Source: Pseudomonas sp. R5(2019) (GTDB lineage Bacteria > Pseudomonadota > Gammaproteobacteria > Pseudomonadales > Pseudomonadaceae). From it: a stretch of 64,000 nt of DNA. The notes under the pieces were generated by a model. It saw only the letters and a program-made list of their open reading frames with translations. It was not told where the DNA came from and did no database searches. A program made the position numbers and the translations under genes. The stretch spans positions 122,776 through 186,775 of the forward strand of contig NZ_JAAAMT010000005.1 of NCBI RefSeq assembly GCF_009905435.1, read 5' to 3'. Of the stretch, positions 8,807 to 18,249 are shown in pieces. How positions within the stretch are numbered: the first letter of the stretch is position 1; each line of letters opens with the position of its first letter.

Positions 8807-9412
8807 ATGCTAAGCTCGCCGCCTCTCTGGCAAGCATCCATACCTACCGTGCCGCACGACATCCCTCTGATTACCACGCCGCAATGGCTGACGCAGTCAC
8901 GGCTGGCGACGCCGCTGGCGCCGGTCACCCTCGACTGGCTGTTCGACCAGGGCTCGCTCACCCGCCGCCTGATCCAATTATCCGCCGATCACTTCAGCGT
9001 GACACCTGTGCTCGAAAGCTGGCAGCCCCTGCGCGACGACGAGTGCGCGGCGCTGGACTTGGCCCCGGGCAGCATTGGCTGGGTGCGCGAAGTGTATTTG
9101 CGTGGCCACGGCGAGCCTTGGATCTTTGCCCGCAGCGTTGCTGCGCGGGCGGCACTGGAACAGGGCGGGCTGCACATGGATCAGTTGGGCAGCCGCTCGC
9201 TGGGTGAGTTGCTGTTTTGTGATCAGGCCTTCAGCCGACAGCCGATTGAGGTCTGCCATTACCCGGCGGCCTGGCTGCCGACGGATCATGAAACCGAAGG
9301 ACTCTGGGGCCGCCGCTCGCGTTTCGACCGCGATGGCTTGAGCCTGCTGGTCGCGGAAGTGTTTCTGCCGGCCCTGTGGCAGGCTACCGAACCGTCCCGG
9401 GAGAACGATTGA
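8807..9412 (+). CDS. ubiC: Chorismate pyruvate-lyase
   Basis: The enzyme converts chorismate to 4-hydroxybenzoate and pyruvate, the first step of ubiquinone synthesis. The frame gives 201 residues from an ATG at 8807. An in-frame GTG at 8849 would give 187 residues, closer to the usual UbiC length, so the true start is uncertain; neither has a strong ribosome-binding site. Family signatures seen are [13 protein letters not shown], the VREVYLRG and PWIFARSV strands, the SLGELLF helix and the C-terminal WGRRSRF. Its stop overlaps the ubiA start by one nt. Confidence 0.93.
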   Translation: MLSSPPLWQASIPTVPHDIPLITTPQWLTQSRLATPLAPVTLDWLFDQGSLTRRLIQLSADHFSVTPVLESWQPLRDDECAALDLAPGSIGWVREVYLRGHGEPWIFARSVAARAALEQGGLHMDQLGSRSLGELLFCDQAFSRQPIEVCHYPAAWLPTDHETEGLWGRRSRFDRDGLSLLVAEVFLPALWQATEPSREND

Positions 9413-10302
9413 TGTACCAGAGCCTGCTCAAATCCCTGAATCGCCTTAACCCGCGCGCCTGGGACTTTGTCCAGCTGACGCGGATGGACAAGCCCATCGG
9501 CATCTACCTGCTGCTGTGGCCAACGCTGTGGGCGCTGTGGATTGCCGGCGAGGGTTCGCCTACGCTTGCCAACGTGTTCATTTTCGTCACCGGCGTGGTG
9601 CTGATGCGCGCCGCCGGCTGCGTCATCAACGACTTCGCCGATCGCAAGGTCGATGGCCACGTCAAGCGCACCGAGCAGCGGCCGCTGCCGGCGGGCAGGA
9701 TCAGTTCGCGCGAAGCGCTGGTATTCTTTGCCACACTGATCGGCGCCAGCTTCCTGCTGGTGCTTTGCACCAACGCCACCACCATCTGGCTGTCGTTCGG
9801 CGGCCTGGCGCTGGCTGCCACCTACCCGTTCATGAAGCGCTACACCTATTACCCGCAAGTCGTCCTGGGTGCGGCGTTTTCCTGGGGGATGCCGATGGCG
9901 TTCACTGCCGAAACCGGCAACCTGCCGGCGGCGGCCTGGCTACTGTACATCGCCAATCTGCTCTGGACCGTGGGTTACGACACCTATTACGCCATGACCG
10001 ACCGTGATGACGACCTGAAGATCGGGGTCAAGTCCACGGCCATTCTGTTCGGCGAGTCGGATCGACTGATCATCGTCATCCTGCAAGGGCTGGCACTGGG
10101 CTGCCTGCTGCTGGCGGGTGCGCGCTTCGAGCTGGGGCTGTGGTTCCACTTGGGTTTGCTGGTCGCGGCGCTGTGTTTTGCCTGGGAGTACTGGTACACC
10201 CGCGAACGCGAGCGCATGGCCTGTTTCCGCGCGTTTCTGCACAACCACTGGGCAGGTCTGGCGATTTTCGTGGGGATCGTGCTGGATTACGCATTGCGTT
10301 GA
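9412..10302 (+). CDS. ubiA: 4-hydroxybenzoate octaprenyltransferase
   Basis: The 296-residue integral membrane prenyltransferase has eight or so hydrophobic helices and both Asp-rich motifs of the UbiA family: NDFADRKVD (about residues 71-79) and [12 protein letters not shown]. It attaches the polyprenyl chain to 4-hydroxybenzoate made by UbiC. Start chosen at MYQSLLKS, whose ATG shares a base with the ubiC TGA; a longer frame overlaps ubiC and is rejected. The ubiC-ubiA pair upstream of phoB is conserved in Pseudomonas. Confidence 0.96.
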   Translation: MYQSLLKSLNRLNPRAWDFVQLTRMDKPIGIYLLLWPTLWALWIAGEGSPTLANVFIFVTGVVLMRAAGCVINDFADRKVDGHVKRTEQRPLPAGRISSREALVFFATLIGASFLLVLCTNATTIWLSFGGLALAATYPFMKRYTYYPQVVLGAAFSWGMPMAFTAETGNLPAAAWLLYIANLLWTVGYDTYYAMTDRDDDLKIGVKSTAILFGESDRLIIVILQGLALGCLLLAGARFELGLWFHLGLLVAALCFAWEYWYTRERERMACFRAFLHNHWAGLAIFVGIVLDYALR

Positions 10303-10345
10303 CCGCTCGCTCAGGAGCGGCCAACCCGCCTTCAGGCGTCAGGCG

Positions 10346-10720
10346 TCAGGGTTTGGCGACGTGCCAGACATCTTTCATACCGTCTCCGGTCATATCCCCT
10401 GCTTTCTTGTCCTTGACGAAGGTGTACAGAGGCTTGCCTTTGTACGCCCACTGCATGCTACCGTCATCACGCGTAACGTGAGTCCAGTCGTCCTTGGCTG
10501 CTTCTTTGCCCATAACCATCAGCGGCGGCCAGTTCTTGGCACATTCGCCGTTACACATCGACTTGCCGCCGGCGTCCTTGTCGAAGGTGTAAAGTGTCAT
10601 GCCCGCCTGGTCGACGAACATGCCATTTTTTGCCATGGCATGATCCGCCGAAGCCACGCTTGGCAACGCCAGAGCAGCTGCAGTAAAAAGGGCCATCCAG
10701 TTCAGCGTATGTCGTGTCAT
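10346..10720 (-). CDS. Secreted COG4315/PF03640-type repeat protein
   Basis: The 124-residue protein begins at MTRHTLNWMALF with a cleavable signal peptide (AAALALPSVASA-DH) and contains two copies of the short repeat G-x-x-LYTFDKD / KGKPLYTFVKD together with a CNGECAKNWPPL motif, as in secreted proteins of this family. The function of the family is unknown; the paired Cys in CNGEC suggests a disulphide or metal site. It is convergent with ubiA and divergent from phoB, so its upstream region is shared with the phoB Pho box, though regulation by PhoB is not shown. Confidence 0.85.
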   Translation of the reverse strand: MTRHTLNWMALFTAAALALPSVASADHAMAKNGMFVDQAGMTLYTFDKDAGGKSMCNGECAKNWPPLMVMGKEAAKDDWTHVTRDDGSMQWAYKGKPLYTFVKDKKAGDMTGDGMKDVWHVAKP

Positions 10721-10795
10721 TGGAGCCACCTCTTGTTTGGGGAGAGGCTTAATAGCCTAGCTCAGTAACCGAATGTTGCTGCGACCTCCCCCGAC

Positions 10796-10813
10796 CTGTC
10801 ACACGACTGCAAT
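10796..10813 (+). promoter_or_regulatory. Pho box upstream of phoB
   Basis: CTGTCACACGACTGCAAT fits the PhoB consensus CTGTCAT-N4-CTGTCAT as two 7-mers with 11-nt spacing (CTGTCAC / CTGCAAT). It is 52 nt before the phoB ATG. It implies autoactivation of phoB-phoR under phosphate limitation. Confidence 0.8.
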
Positions 10814-10864
10814 AATTCCGTTATCTAATGCGGGCCAGGACACTTAACGGCAGAGGTTTGGAGC

Positions 10865-11554
10865 ATGGTTGGCAGAAACATTCTGATCGTCGACGACGAA
10901 GCGCCCATTCGCGAGATGATCGCCGTTGCATTGGAAATGGCTGGCTATGACTGCCTGGAGGCCGAGAACTCCCAGCAGGCCCACGCCATCATCGTCGACC
11001 GCAAGCCGGACTTGATCCTGCTCGACTGGATGCTGCCTGGCACCTCCGGAATCGAGCTGGCGCGGCGCCTCAAGCGTGATGAGTTGACGGGCGATATTCC
11101 GATCATCATGCTCACGGCCAAGGGCGAGGAAGACAACAAGATCCAGGGCCTGGAAGTCGGCGCTGACGACTACATCACTAAACCGTTCTCGCCTCGCGAG
11201 CTGGTCGCGCGCCTGAAGGCCGTGCTGCGCCGCGCCGGCCCAAGCGACGGCGAAGCGCCGATCGAAGTCGGCGGCCTGCTGCTGGACCCGATCAGCCATC
11301 GGGTTACCATTGACGGCAAGCCGGCCGAGATGGGCCCTACCGAATATCGCCTGTTGCAGTTCTTCATGACCCACCAAGAGCGCGCCTACACCCGCGGCCA
11401 GCTGCTCGATCAGGTCTGGGGCGGCAACGTCTACGTGGAAGAACGCACTGTCGATGTGCATATCCGCCGCCTGCGCAAGGCCCTCGGTGACGCTTATGAA
11501 AACCTGGTACAGACTGTTCGTGGCACCGGCTACCGGTTCTCGACCAAAAGCTGA
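10865..11554 (+). CDS. phoB: PhoB, phosphate-starvation response regulator
   Basis: The 229-residue OmpR-family regulator has a receiver domain with acidic pocket DD near residues 11-12, phospho-acceptor Asp54 (ILLDWMLPG) and conserved Lys (TKPF), followed by a winged-helix domain (about 130-229; [26 protein letters not shown]). When phosphorylated by PhoR it binds Pho boxes, of which three sets are visible in this window (before phoB, pstS and pstC). phoR follows after 37 nt. Confidence 0.97.
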   Translation: MVGRNILIVDDEAPIREMIAVALEMAGYDCLEAENSQQAHAIIVDRKPDLILLDWMLPGTSGIELARRLKRDELTGDIPIIMLTAKGEEDNKIQGLEVGADDYITKPFSPRELVARLKAVLRRAGPSDGEAPIEVGGLLLDPISHRVTIDGKPAEMGPTEYRLLQFFMTHQERAYTRGQLLDQVWGGNVYVEERTVDVHIRRLRKALGDAYENLVQTVRGTGYRFSTKS

Positions 11555-11591
11555 CCCCCGATTGACCAGTCACGAAAGGACTCGTCGTTAA

Positions 11592-12926
11592 TTGAACCAG
11601 AACTGGCACGGCACCCTGATCCGCCACCTGCTGCTTCTGCTGACTGTCTGCCTGCTGGCAGGATTGGTAAGCGGTTACTACGGTGCAAGCCTGGCGTTAG
11701 GCCTTGGGCTGTACCTGGCCTGGACCCTCAAGCAATTGCTGCGCCTGCATGAATGGCTGCGGCTGTATAAACCCGATGAACCACCGCCGGACGGCTATGG
11801 CCTGTGGGGCGAAGTCTTCGACAGCATCTATCACCTGCAACGCCGCGACCAGCGCGTGCGTGGGCGCCTGCAAGCGGTCATCGACCGGGTCCAGGAATCC
11901 ACCGCGGCCCTGCGCGATGCGGTCATCATGCTCGACAGCGATGGCAACCTTGAATGGTGGAACCGCGCCGCCGAAACCCTGTTGGGCCTGAAAACCCCTC
12001 AAGACAGCGGCCAGCCGGTCACCAACCTGGTGCGCCACCCGCGCTTCAAGGAATACTTCGACGTCGGCAACTACCACGAACCACTGGAAATCCCCTCGCC
12101 GATCAACGATCGCGTGCGCGTGCAGCTGCTGATTACCCGCTATGGCAACAACGAGCACCTGATGCTGGTGCGCGACGTCACCCGCATTCATCAGCTCGAA
12201 CAGATGCGCAAGGACTTCGTCGCCAACGTCTCCCACGAGTTGCGCACGCCGCTGACCGTGATTTCCGGTTATCTGGAAACCCTGCTCGATAACGTCGAGG
12301 ACGTGAACCCACGTTGGGTGCGGGCCTTGCAGCAGATGCACCAGCAAGGCGCACGCATGCAAACCTTGCTCAATGACTTGCTGCTGCTGGCCAAATTGGA
12401 GGCGACCGATTACCCCTCCGATAACCTGCCCGTGAAGGTCGACAGCCTGCTGCAAACGATCCAGAGCGATGCGCGGGCGCTGTCCGGGCCGCGCAATCAG
12501 CAGATCAGCCTGGAGGCCGATGCCAGCCTGTATCTCAAGGGCAGCGAGACGGAACTGCGCAGCGCGTTTTCCAACCTGATTTTCAACGCGGTCAAATACA
12601 CTCCCGACAACGGCCAGATCCGTATCCGCTGGTGGGGCGATGAGCGAGGTGCCTACTTGAGCGTCCAGGACTCGGGCATCGGCATCGATCCCAAGCACAT
12701 CCCGCGCCTGACCGAACGTTTCTACCGGGTAGACTCCAGCCGCGCCTCCAACACCGGCGGCACCGGGCTGGGCCTGGCGATCGTCAAGCATGTGCTGATA
12801 CGCCATCGCGCTCGCCTCGAAATCTCCAGCGTGCCAGGCCACGGCAGCACGTTCACCTGCCATTTCGCCCCGGTTCAGACTGTCTCCCGGCTATCGGCCA
12901 ATACCACCAGCGGCGCCCGCGACTAG
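11592..12926 (+). CDS. phoR: PhoR, phosphate-regulon sensor kinase
   Basis: The 444-residue membrane kinase has two N-terminal hydrophobic helices (about residues 10-45), a PAS domain (DAVIMLDSDGNLEWWN, about 105-180), the phospho-acceptor His215 in VSHELRTPL, and an ATPase domain with the N box (NLIFNAVKYTP) and G boxes (DSGIGI, GTGLGLAIV). The start is a TTG preceded directly by an in-frame TAA, so no longer protein is possible; GAAAGGA lies upstream as the ribosome-binding site. It acts with PhoB and is restrained by PstSCAB-PhoU. Confidence 0.96.
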   Translation: MNQNWHGTLIRHLLLLLTVCLLAGLVSGYYGASLALGLGLYLAWTLKQLLRLHEWLRLYKPDEPPPDGYGLWGEVFDSIYHLQRRDQRVRGRLQAVIDRVQESTAALRDAVIMLDSDGNLEWWNRAAETLLGLKTPQDSGQPVTNLVRHPRFKEYFDVGNYHEPLEIPSPINDRVRVQLLITRYGNNEHLMLVRDVTRIHQLEQMRKDFVANVSHELRTPLTVISGYLETLLDNVEDVNPRWVRALQQMHQQGARMQTLLNDLLLLAKLEATDYPSDNLPVKVDSLLQTIQSDARALSGPRNQQISLEADASLYLKGSETELRSAFSNLIFNAVKYTPDNGQIRIRWWGDERGAYLSVQDSGIGIDPKHIPRLTERFYRVDSSRASNTGGTGLGLAIVKHVLIRHRARLEISSVPGHGSTFTCHFAPVQTVSRLSANTTSGARD

Positions 12927-13024
12927 GCAATTGGTCGCGCAGCCGCTACATTGCCTGACTTGCGCCTGCATTTCAGGCGCGCTATTGCCCCCATTTCAAA
13001 GACGGAACCCGTAAAAACTCCATC

Positions 13025-14365
13025 ATGGACCCTTCCCCTGGCTTTAACCTCGCTTCACTGTTTGCCGACTTCGGCATGATTCTTTTTGCTCTGCTACTGG
13101 TGCTGCTCAACGGCTTTTTCGTTGCCGCCGAGTTCGCCATGGTCAAGCTGCGCTCGACCCGGGTCGAGTCCATCGCCGAGCAACACGGCTGGCGCGGCCA
13201 GATCCTGCGCACCGTACACAACCAACTGGACGCCTACCTGTCCGCCTGCCAGCTGGGTATCACCCTCGCCTCCCTGGGCCTTGGCTGGGTCGGTGAGCCG
13301 GCCTTTGCGCACCTGCTGGAGCCGTTGCTGGGCGCTGTCGGCGTGCAATCGCCGGAAGTGATCAAGGCTGTTTCGTTTTTCAGCGCCTTCTTCATCATCT
13401 CGTACCTGCACATCGTGGTCGGCGAGCTGGCGCCCAAGTCGTGGGCGATCCGCAAGCCCGAGCTGCTGTCGCTGTGGACGGCGGTGCCGCTGTACCTGTT
13501 CTACTGGGTCATGTACCCGGCCATCTACCTGCTCAACGCCAGCGCCAACACCATCCTGCGCATCGCCGGGCAAGGCGAGCCCGGCCCGCATCACGATCAT
13601 CACTACAGCCGTGAAGAACTCAAGCTGATCCTGCACTCCAGCCGTGGCCAGGACCCGAGCGACCAGGGCATGCGCGTACTGGCCTCGGCGGTCGAGATGG
13701 GCGAGCTGGAGGTGGTCGACTGGGCCAACTCCAAAGAAGACCTGGTGAGCCTTGAGTTCAATGCACCGCTCAAGGAAATCCTGGCGATGTTCCGTCGCCA
13801 CAAGTTCAGCCGTTACCCGGTCTACGACTCCGAGCGTGGCGAATACGTCGGCCTGTTGCACATCAAGGACCTGCTGCTGGAACTGGCGGCGCTGGAGCAT
13901 GTGCCCGAGTCATTCAACCTGGCCGAGCTGACCCGGCCGCTGGAACGGGTTTCCAAGCACATGCCGCTGTCACGGTTGCTGGAGCAGTTCCGCAAGGGCG
14001 GCGCGCACTTTGCGCTGGTCGAGGAAGCCGACGGCAAGGTCATTGGCTATCTGACCATGGAAGACGTGCTGGAAGTGCTGGTCGGGGACATTCAGGACGA
14101 GCACCGCAAGGCCGAACGCGGCATCCTCGCCTACCAGCCCGGCAAACTGCTGGTGCGCGGCGATACCCCGCTGTTCAAGGTCGAGCGCCTGCTGGGCATT
14201 GATCTGGACCACATCGAGGCCGAAACCCTCGCCGGCCTGATCTACGAAACCCTCAAGCGCGTACCCGAAGAGGAAGAAGTGCTGGAAGTTGAAGGCCTGC
14301 GCATCATCATCAAGAAGATGAAAGGCCCGAAAATCATTCTGGCCAAGGTGCTCAAGCTCGATTGA
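13025..14365 (+). CDS. CNNM/CorC-family membrane protein (DUF21 + CBS + CorC_HlyC)
   Basis: The 446-residue protein has an N-terminal DUF21/CNNM membrane domain with four hydrophobic segments (LVLLNGFFVAAEFAMVKLRSTRV is its hallmark), a CBS pair (about residues 215-345, FSRYPVYDSERGEYVGLLHIKD and HFALVEEADGKVIGYLTMEDVL) and a C-terminal CorC_HlyC transporter-associated domain (about 360-446). Members are linked to magnesium or cobalt efflux and older annotations call them haemolysins; no haemolytic role is implied. It follows phoR after 98 nt and is convergent with the M23 peptidase gene. Confidence 0.88.
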   Translation: MDPSPGFNLASLFADFGMILFALLLVLLNGFFVAAEFAMVKLRSTRVESIAEQHGWRGQILRTVHNQLDAYLSACQLGITLASLGLGWVGEPAFAHLLEPLLGAVGVQSPEVIKAVSFFSAFFIISYLHIVVGELAPKSWAIRKPELLSLWTAVPLYLFYWVMYPAIYLLNASANTILRIAGQGEPGPHHDHHYSREELKLILHSSRGQDPSDQGMRVLASAVEMGELEVVDWANSKEDLVSLEFNAPLKEILAMFRRHKFSRYPVYDSERGEYVGLLHIKDLLLELAALEHVPESFNLAELTRPLERVSKHMPLSRLLEQFRKGGAHFALVEEADGKVIGYLTMEDVLEVLVGDIQDEHRKAERGILAYQPGKLLVRGDTPLFKVERLLGIDLDHIEAETLAGLIYETLKRVPEEEEVLEVEGLRIIIKKMKGPKIILAKVLKLD

Positions 14366-14374
14366 ACCGCGCTG

Positions 14375-15271
14375 TCATTGCCCGCCCACTGCAAAGTTGG
14401 GCAGGCTGCCCACCGGCTGATTGAACTGGTAGGGAATCGACTCCAGCGCCAGCCCGACGTTGCGTTGAATCACAAAATGCAGGTGCGGGCCGGTGCTGTT
14501 GCCGGTATTGCCCGAGCGCGCCAGCGCCGCGCCCAGACCCACCCGCTGCCCCTCGCGAACCACCACCGAGCCCTGCATCAGGTGCAGGTACACACCCATG
14601 CTGCCGTCGTCATGCAACACCCGGACAAAATTGCCCGACGGGTCGGTGCCGCGCCCCGACTGATTGTTCTCGACCTTGATCACCATGCCTGAACGCGCGG
14701 CGATGATCGGCGTGCCTTCGGGCATGGCGATGTCCTGCGCATAGCGTCCCTTGGGGCCGAAATGGCTGTAGCGGCCGTTGGCGCCCTGGGTCAGCTGGAA
14801 TGGCCCGCCGGTCCAGGGCAACGGGTAGCGATAGGCCCTGGGGCGCGCTGAAGGGTCGCCCAGTGCGTAGCGGAACGCGTGAGTATAGCGAGGGGGCTGG
14901 CCGACCGTCCTGGCCGCCAGCGAGGCCAGCGTGACGCTTGAACGGGCGGGCACTACCTGGCGCACGAGCCTGGGTGGCGACGTGCGAACGTTGCTGACGC
15001 CGTCCAGCTTCAGCTCGACTTCCACCGGGGCGAACAGCTCGTTACGCACGACGAAGGCTGTGATGCCACTGCGCTTCTGAATATCGAGGCGTACCTGCGT
15101 TTCCAGGTGCTCGACCATTTGATCGCGAAACACAAACACCCACGCACCCGGGGTTGGCTTGTCGGAATAGGAGACGACACCGTTGGCATCGGTCGACTTG
15201 TAGATGGTCGCGGCCACGGCCGAGCTGGAGGCCATGAAAAGACCACAGAGAAGCAATGAACGCGCGAGCAT
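14375..15271 (-). CDS. Secreted M23-family metallopeptidase with DUF4124-like N-terminus
   Basis: The 298-residue protein starts at MLARSLLLCGLF with a signal peptide ending ASSSAVA-A; the longer open frame upstream runs through a REP element and is rejected. A DUF4124-like segment (TIYKSTDANGVVSYSDKP) is followed by a linker domain and a LytM/M23 peptidase domain with the zinc-ligand regions SH...YAQD and GPHLHF. It probably cleaves peptidoglycan peptides or acts in cell-wall remodelling. Catalytic motifs look intact. Confidence 0.9.
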   Translation of the reverse strand: MLARSLLLCGLFMASSSAVAATIYKSTDANGVVSYSDKPTPGAWVFVFRDQMVEHLETQVRLDIQKRSGITAFVVRNELFAPVEVELKLDGVSNVRTSPPRLVRQVVPARSSVTLASLAARTVGQPPRYTHAFRYALGDPSARPRAYRYPLPWTGGPFQLTQGANGRYSHFGPKGRYAQDIAMPEGTPIIAARSGMVIKVENNQSGRGTDPSGNFVRVLHDDGSMGVYLHLMQGSVVVREGQRVGLGAALARSGNTGNSTGPHLHFVIQRNVGLALESIPYQFNQPVGSLPNFAVGGQ

Positions 15272-15346
15272 GGGCAGCTTTCTGGCAAATTTGACTGCGG
15301 GGAAGACTAGCAGGTGCTCTGCGGGGTGTGCATCCAGGAGGGCCTC

Positions 15347-15434
15347 ATTCGCGGATAAATCCGCTCCCACATATTCCCCGCTCAGCATCTGAGGATGCTG
15401 GGCTTTCAATGTGGGAGCGGATTTATCCGCGAAT
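15347..15434. repeat. REP-type inverted repeat (GTGGGAGCGGATTTATCC family)
   Basis: Two perfectly complementary 26-nt arms at 15347-15372 and 15409-15434 (each containing GTGGGAGCGGATTTATCCGC) flank a 36-nt spacer with its own small hairpin. The same family occurs at 26579-26665 and in the inverted element at 32111-32476. It sits between two genes on the minus strand. Confidence 0.9.
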
Positions 15435-15448
15435 GGTTCAGCGCCGAT

Positions 15449-16339
15449 TCAGGCACCCGGCACAAAGTGCTTCAACGCCGCCCCACGGGCAATCAGCCGC
15501 GACAGGTAATCGAGCTTCTGGGCGTCCTGGTCGACAAAGCGGAAGGTCAGCTGCAACCAGTCGCTGTCAGGCTTGGGCTCGTAAGCGACGATGGCATGCA
15601 GGTAGCCGTTGAGCCGGGCCACTTCCGCATTCTCGCCCTGCTCAAGATCGAGCACGGCGCCTTCGAGCACCTGCGGCAAGACTTCACTGCGACGCACCAC
15701 CAGCAACGCTTCCTTGAGGCTCAGCGCCTTGATCACGCACTGCTGATTGCCGCTGGGCAGCCGCAACTGACCCTGTCCACGGCCCGTCGGCGGCGGTGCC
15801 TTGGGGGTTGGATTGATCAGCGGTTTGGCAGCCGACGCAGGCGCCGGTGTGGGTTTAACCACTTCGGCCTTGCCCCCGGTCAACGCGCTCAAAGAGTCAT
15901 TGGCAAATGCCGGGGCAACGCGGGTGGGCGCGATACTGACCTGCACGGCCTCAAGCTTGCCGATCTTGCCCAGGGCCTTCTGCACCTTGGTCAACAGCTG
16001 CTCGTTGGTGAACGGCTTGCCGATAAAGTCGGAGACGCCGGCCTGAATGGCCTGCACCACGTTCTCCTTGTCACCGCGGCTGGTGACCATGATGAACGGC
16101 AGGGCCTTGTGCCCGTCCTGGGAACGGCACCAGCTGAGCAGCTCAAGTCCCGACATCTCGGGCATTTCCCAGTCGCACAACACCAGGTCGAATTTCTGGG
16201 TTTGCAGCAGCACCTGGGCCTTGCGGCCGTTGATGGCGTCTTCGATGACCATACCGGGGAAATAATTGCGCAGACACTTCTTCATCAGGTCACGAATGAA
16301 CGGCGCATCATCCACAACCAGCACGCTGACTTTACTCAT
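15449..16339 (-). CDS. Response regulator with C-terminal PilZ-like region
   Basis: The 296-residue protein starts at MSKVSVLVVDDAPF, with GGAGGGG upstream. Residues 1-125 are a receiver domain: DD pocket, phospho-acceptor in LVLCDWEMPEMSG, and IGKPFTNEQL. A Pro/Ala-rich linker (about 150-185) leads to a C-terminal domain (about 190-296) that resembles the PilZ fold, but I do not see an unambiguous RxxxR...D/NxSxxG c-di-GMP motif. No partner kinase is adjacent. The output is therefore unknown; a link to second-messenger signalling is inference. Confidence 0.8.
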   Translation of the reverse strand: MSKVSVLVVDDAPFIRDLMKKCLRNYFPGMVIEDAINGRKAQVLLQTQKFDLVLCDWEMPEMSGLELLSWCRSQDGHKALPFIMVTSRGDKENVVQAIQAGVSDFIGKPFTNEQLLTKVQKALGKIGKLEAVQVSIAPTRVAPAFANDSLSALTGGKAEVVKPTPAPASAAKPLINPTPKAPPPTGRGQGQLRLPSGNQQCVIKALSLKEALLVVRRSEVLPQVLEGAVLDLEQGENAEVARLNGYLHAIVAYEPKPDSDWLQLTFRFVDQDAQKLDYLSRLIARGAALKHFVPGA

Positions 16340-16458
16340 CCACCCCTCCTCAAAAATCCCGACAAGCATAGCGCTGGATGATGGCCTTTTGCCAAAACCT
16401 GGCTCACGCCGGGACTTTTATTCGTTCGCGGCTGCCTTGCTTTGATCTGCCGCAAACG

Positions 16459-16485
16459 AAAACGCCCGGCCAAGGCCGGGCGTTT
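16459..16485 (-). terminator. Intrinsic terminator downstream of phoU
   Basis: A perfect GC-rich hairpin, AACGCCCGGCC paired with GGCCGGGCGTT around a very short loop and flanked by A/T runs, lies 15 nt after the phoU stop. It closes the pstC-pstA-pstB-phoU unit. Confidence 0.85.
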
Positions 16486-16499
16486 GTTCTCGGGCAGTC

Positions 16500-17261
16500 T
16501 TACTTATCGTCCGCTTCACCCGAAACATTAGCGCTTTCGGACGTGGTGCCCTGCACTTCCTCTTGCATGCGCTTGAGGCCCAGGTGGCGAACGTCGGTGC
16601 CGCGCACCAGATAGATCACCAGCTCCGAAATATTGCGCGCGTGATCGCCGATACGCTCAAGCGAACGCAGGGCCCAGATCACGCTCAACACGCGGGAGAT
16701 CGAACGCGGGTCTTCCATCATGTAGGTGACCAGCTCGCGCAGCGCGGTCTTGTACTCGCGGTCGATGTTCTTGTCGTATTGCGCCACCGACAAGGCCAGG
16801 TCCGCATCGAAGCGGGCAAAGGCGTCCAGTGCATCGCGGACCATGTTACGCACCTGGTCACCAATGTGCCGAACTTCGACATAACCGCGCGGCGACTCGC
16901 CTTCTTCGCACAGCTGGATGGCGCGGCGGGCGATCTTGGTCGACTCGTCGCCGATGCGCTCCAGGTCGATCACCGACTTGGAAATGCTGATGATCAGGCG
17001 CAAATCCGAGGCCGCCGGCTGGCGGCGCGCCAGAATGCGCACGCATTCCTCGTCGATGTTGCGTTCCATCTGGTTGATCTGCTCGTCCACTTCTCGAACC
17101 TGCTGGGCCAGGCCCGAGTCGGCTTCGATCAGCGCGGTCACGGCGTCGTTGACCTGCTTCTCGACCAGCCCTCCCATCGCCAGGAGGTGGCTGCGCACTT
17201 CCTCGAGCTCCGCGTTGAACTGCTGGGAGATGTGGTGCGTAAGGCTGTCTTTATCAATCAT
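16500..17261 (-). CDS. phoU: PhoU, phosphate-signalling regulator
   Basis: The 253-residue all-helical protein has two PhoU repeats, with the E-x-x-LVTYMMEDPRSISRVLSV and RNMVRDALDAFARFD metal-binding-type motifs. It starts at MIDKDSLTHHISQQF, with AAGGA 8 nt upstream; an upstream extension of 17 residues is unlike the family. PhoU links Pst transporter activity to PhoR and prevents PhoB activation when phosphate is plentiful. It is the last gene of the pst operon, 69 nt after pstB. Confidence 0.96.
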   Translation of the reverse strand: MIDKDSLTHHISQQFNAELEEVRSHLLAMGGLVEKQVNDAVTALIEADSGLAQQVREVDEQINQMERNIDEECVRILARRQPAASDLRLIISISKSVIDLERIGDESTKIARRAIQLCEEGESPRGYVEVRHIGDQVRNMVRDALDAFARFDADLALSVAQYDKNIDREYKTALRELVTYMMEDPRSISRVLSVIWALRSLERIGDHARNISELVIYLVRGTDVRHLGLKRMQEEVQGTTSESANVSGEADDK

Positions 17262-17330
17262 GCTTGAAATCCTTGAAGCGTCCGGTGAGGTGCGGTCGAC
17301 CGCAGCGTTCATACATCGAATCGTTAAGAC

Positions 17331-18164
17331 CTAGCCGTAACGACCGGTGATGTAGTCTTCAGTCTGCTTCTTCGCCGGATTGGTGAACAGGGTATCGGTA
17401 TCCCCGAATTCAACCAGCTTGCCCATGTACATGAACGCGGTGTAGTCGGAGACCCGCGCCGCCTGCTGCATGTTGTGGGTCACGATGACGATGGTGTACT
17501 TGGATTTCAGCTCGTAGATCAGCTCTTCGACCTTCAGGGTCGAGATCGGGTCCAGCGCCGAGCACGGTTCGTCGAGCAACAGCACTTCAGGCTCGACCGC
17601 GATGGTACGGGCGATCACCAGACGCTGCTGCTGGCCGCCGGACAGGCCCAGCGCGGATTCATGCAGGCGATCCTTGACCTCGTCCCACAGCGCCGCCCCT
17701 TTGAGTGCCCACTCGACGGCTTCGTCGAGCACGCGCTTCTTGTTGATGCCCTGGATACGCAGGCCATAAACGACGTTTTCGTAGATGGTCTTGGGGAACG
17801 GGTTCGGCTTCTGGAACACCATGCCGACCCGACGACGCAGCTCGGCCACGTCTTCGCCCTTGCGGTAGATGTTATTGCCGTACAGGTTGATGGCGCCGTC
17901 GACACGGCAGCCATCGACCAGGTCATTCATGCGGTTGAAGGTGCGCAGCAAGGTCGACTTGCCGCAGCCCGACGGGCCGATGAAGGCGGTCACGCGTTGC
18001 TTGGGGATGTTCAGGCTGACGTCGAACAGCGCCTGCTTTTCGCCGTAGAACAGGCTCAGGCCGGGCACTTCGATGGCCACGGTTTCTTCAGCCAGACGCA
18101 GGCTCTGTTTGTCGCGACCCAGAGCCGACATGTTGATGCCGTGGGAGTGGGATTCTTGCTGCAT
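17331..18164 (-). CDS. pstB: PstB, phosphate ABC transporter ATPase
   Basis: The 277-residue ATPase starts at [16 protein letters not shown] as in other Pseudomonas PstB proteins. It has Walker [10 protein letters not shown] at residues 63-71, the signature [16 protein letters not shown], Walker [14 protein letters not shown] and the switch His (VTHNMQQA). It drives phosphate import with PstS, PstC and PstA at the inner membrane. It sits between pstA (85 nt) and phoU (69 nt). Confidence 0.97.
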   Translation of the reverse strand: MQQESHSHGINMSALGRDKQSLRLAEETVAIEVPGLSLFYGEKQALFDVSLNIPKQRVTAFIGPSGCGKSTLLRTFNRMNDLVDGCRVDGAINLYGNNIYRKGEDVAELRRRVGMVFQKPNPFPKTIYENVVYGLRIQGINKKRVLDEAVEWALKGAALWDEVKDRLHESALGLSGGQQQRLVIARTIAVEPEVLLLDEPCSALDPISTLKVEELIYELKSKYTIVIVTHNMQQAARVSDYTAFMYMGKLVEFGDTDTLFTNPAKKQTEDYITGRYG

Positions 18165-18249
18165 GGGTAGGCTCCATACGCTATCAATTCGTTTCATCGC
18201 GCCACCCGGCAAGGCCAGGCGGCGCGGTCGATGTAGGGTCAGGCGTGGA

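Noticed and set aside
8786..8816. A sigma-70 promoter (TTGTTC / TAAGCT) for ubiC that would force the GTG start
   Set aside because: The spacing would be 19 nt and both elements match poorly, so it cannot decide the start codon.
10303..10345. Hairpin between ubiA and the COG4315-type gene as a terminator
   Set aside because: CGCTC-GCTCAG-GAGCG is a short stem without a T-run in either direction; too weak to list.
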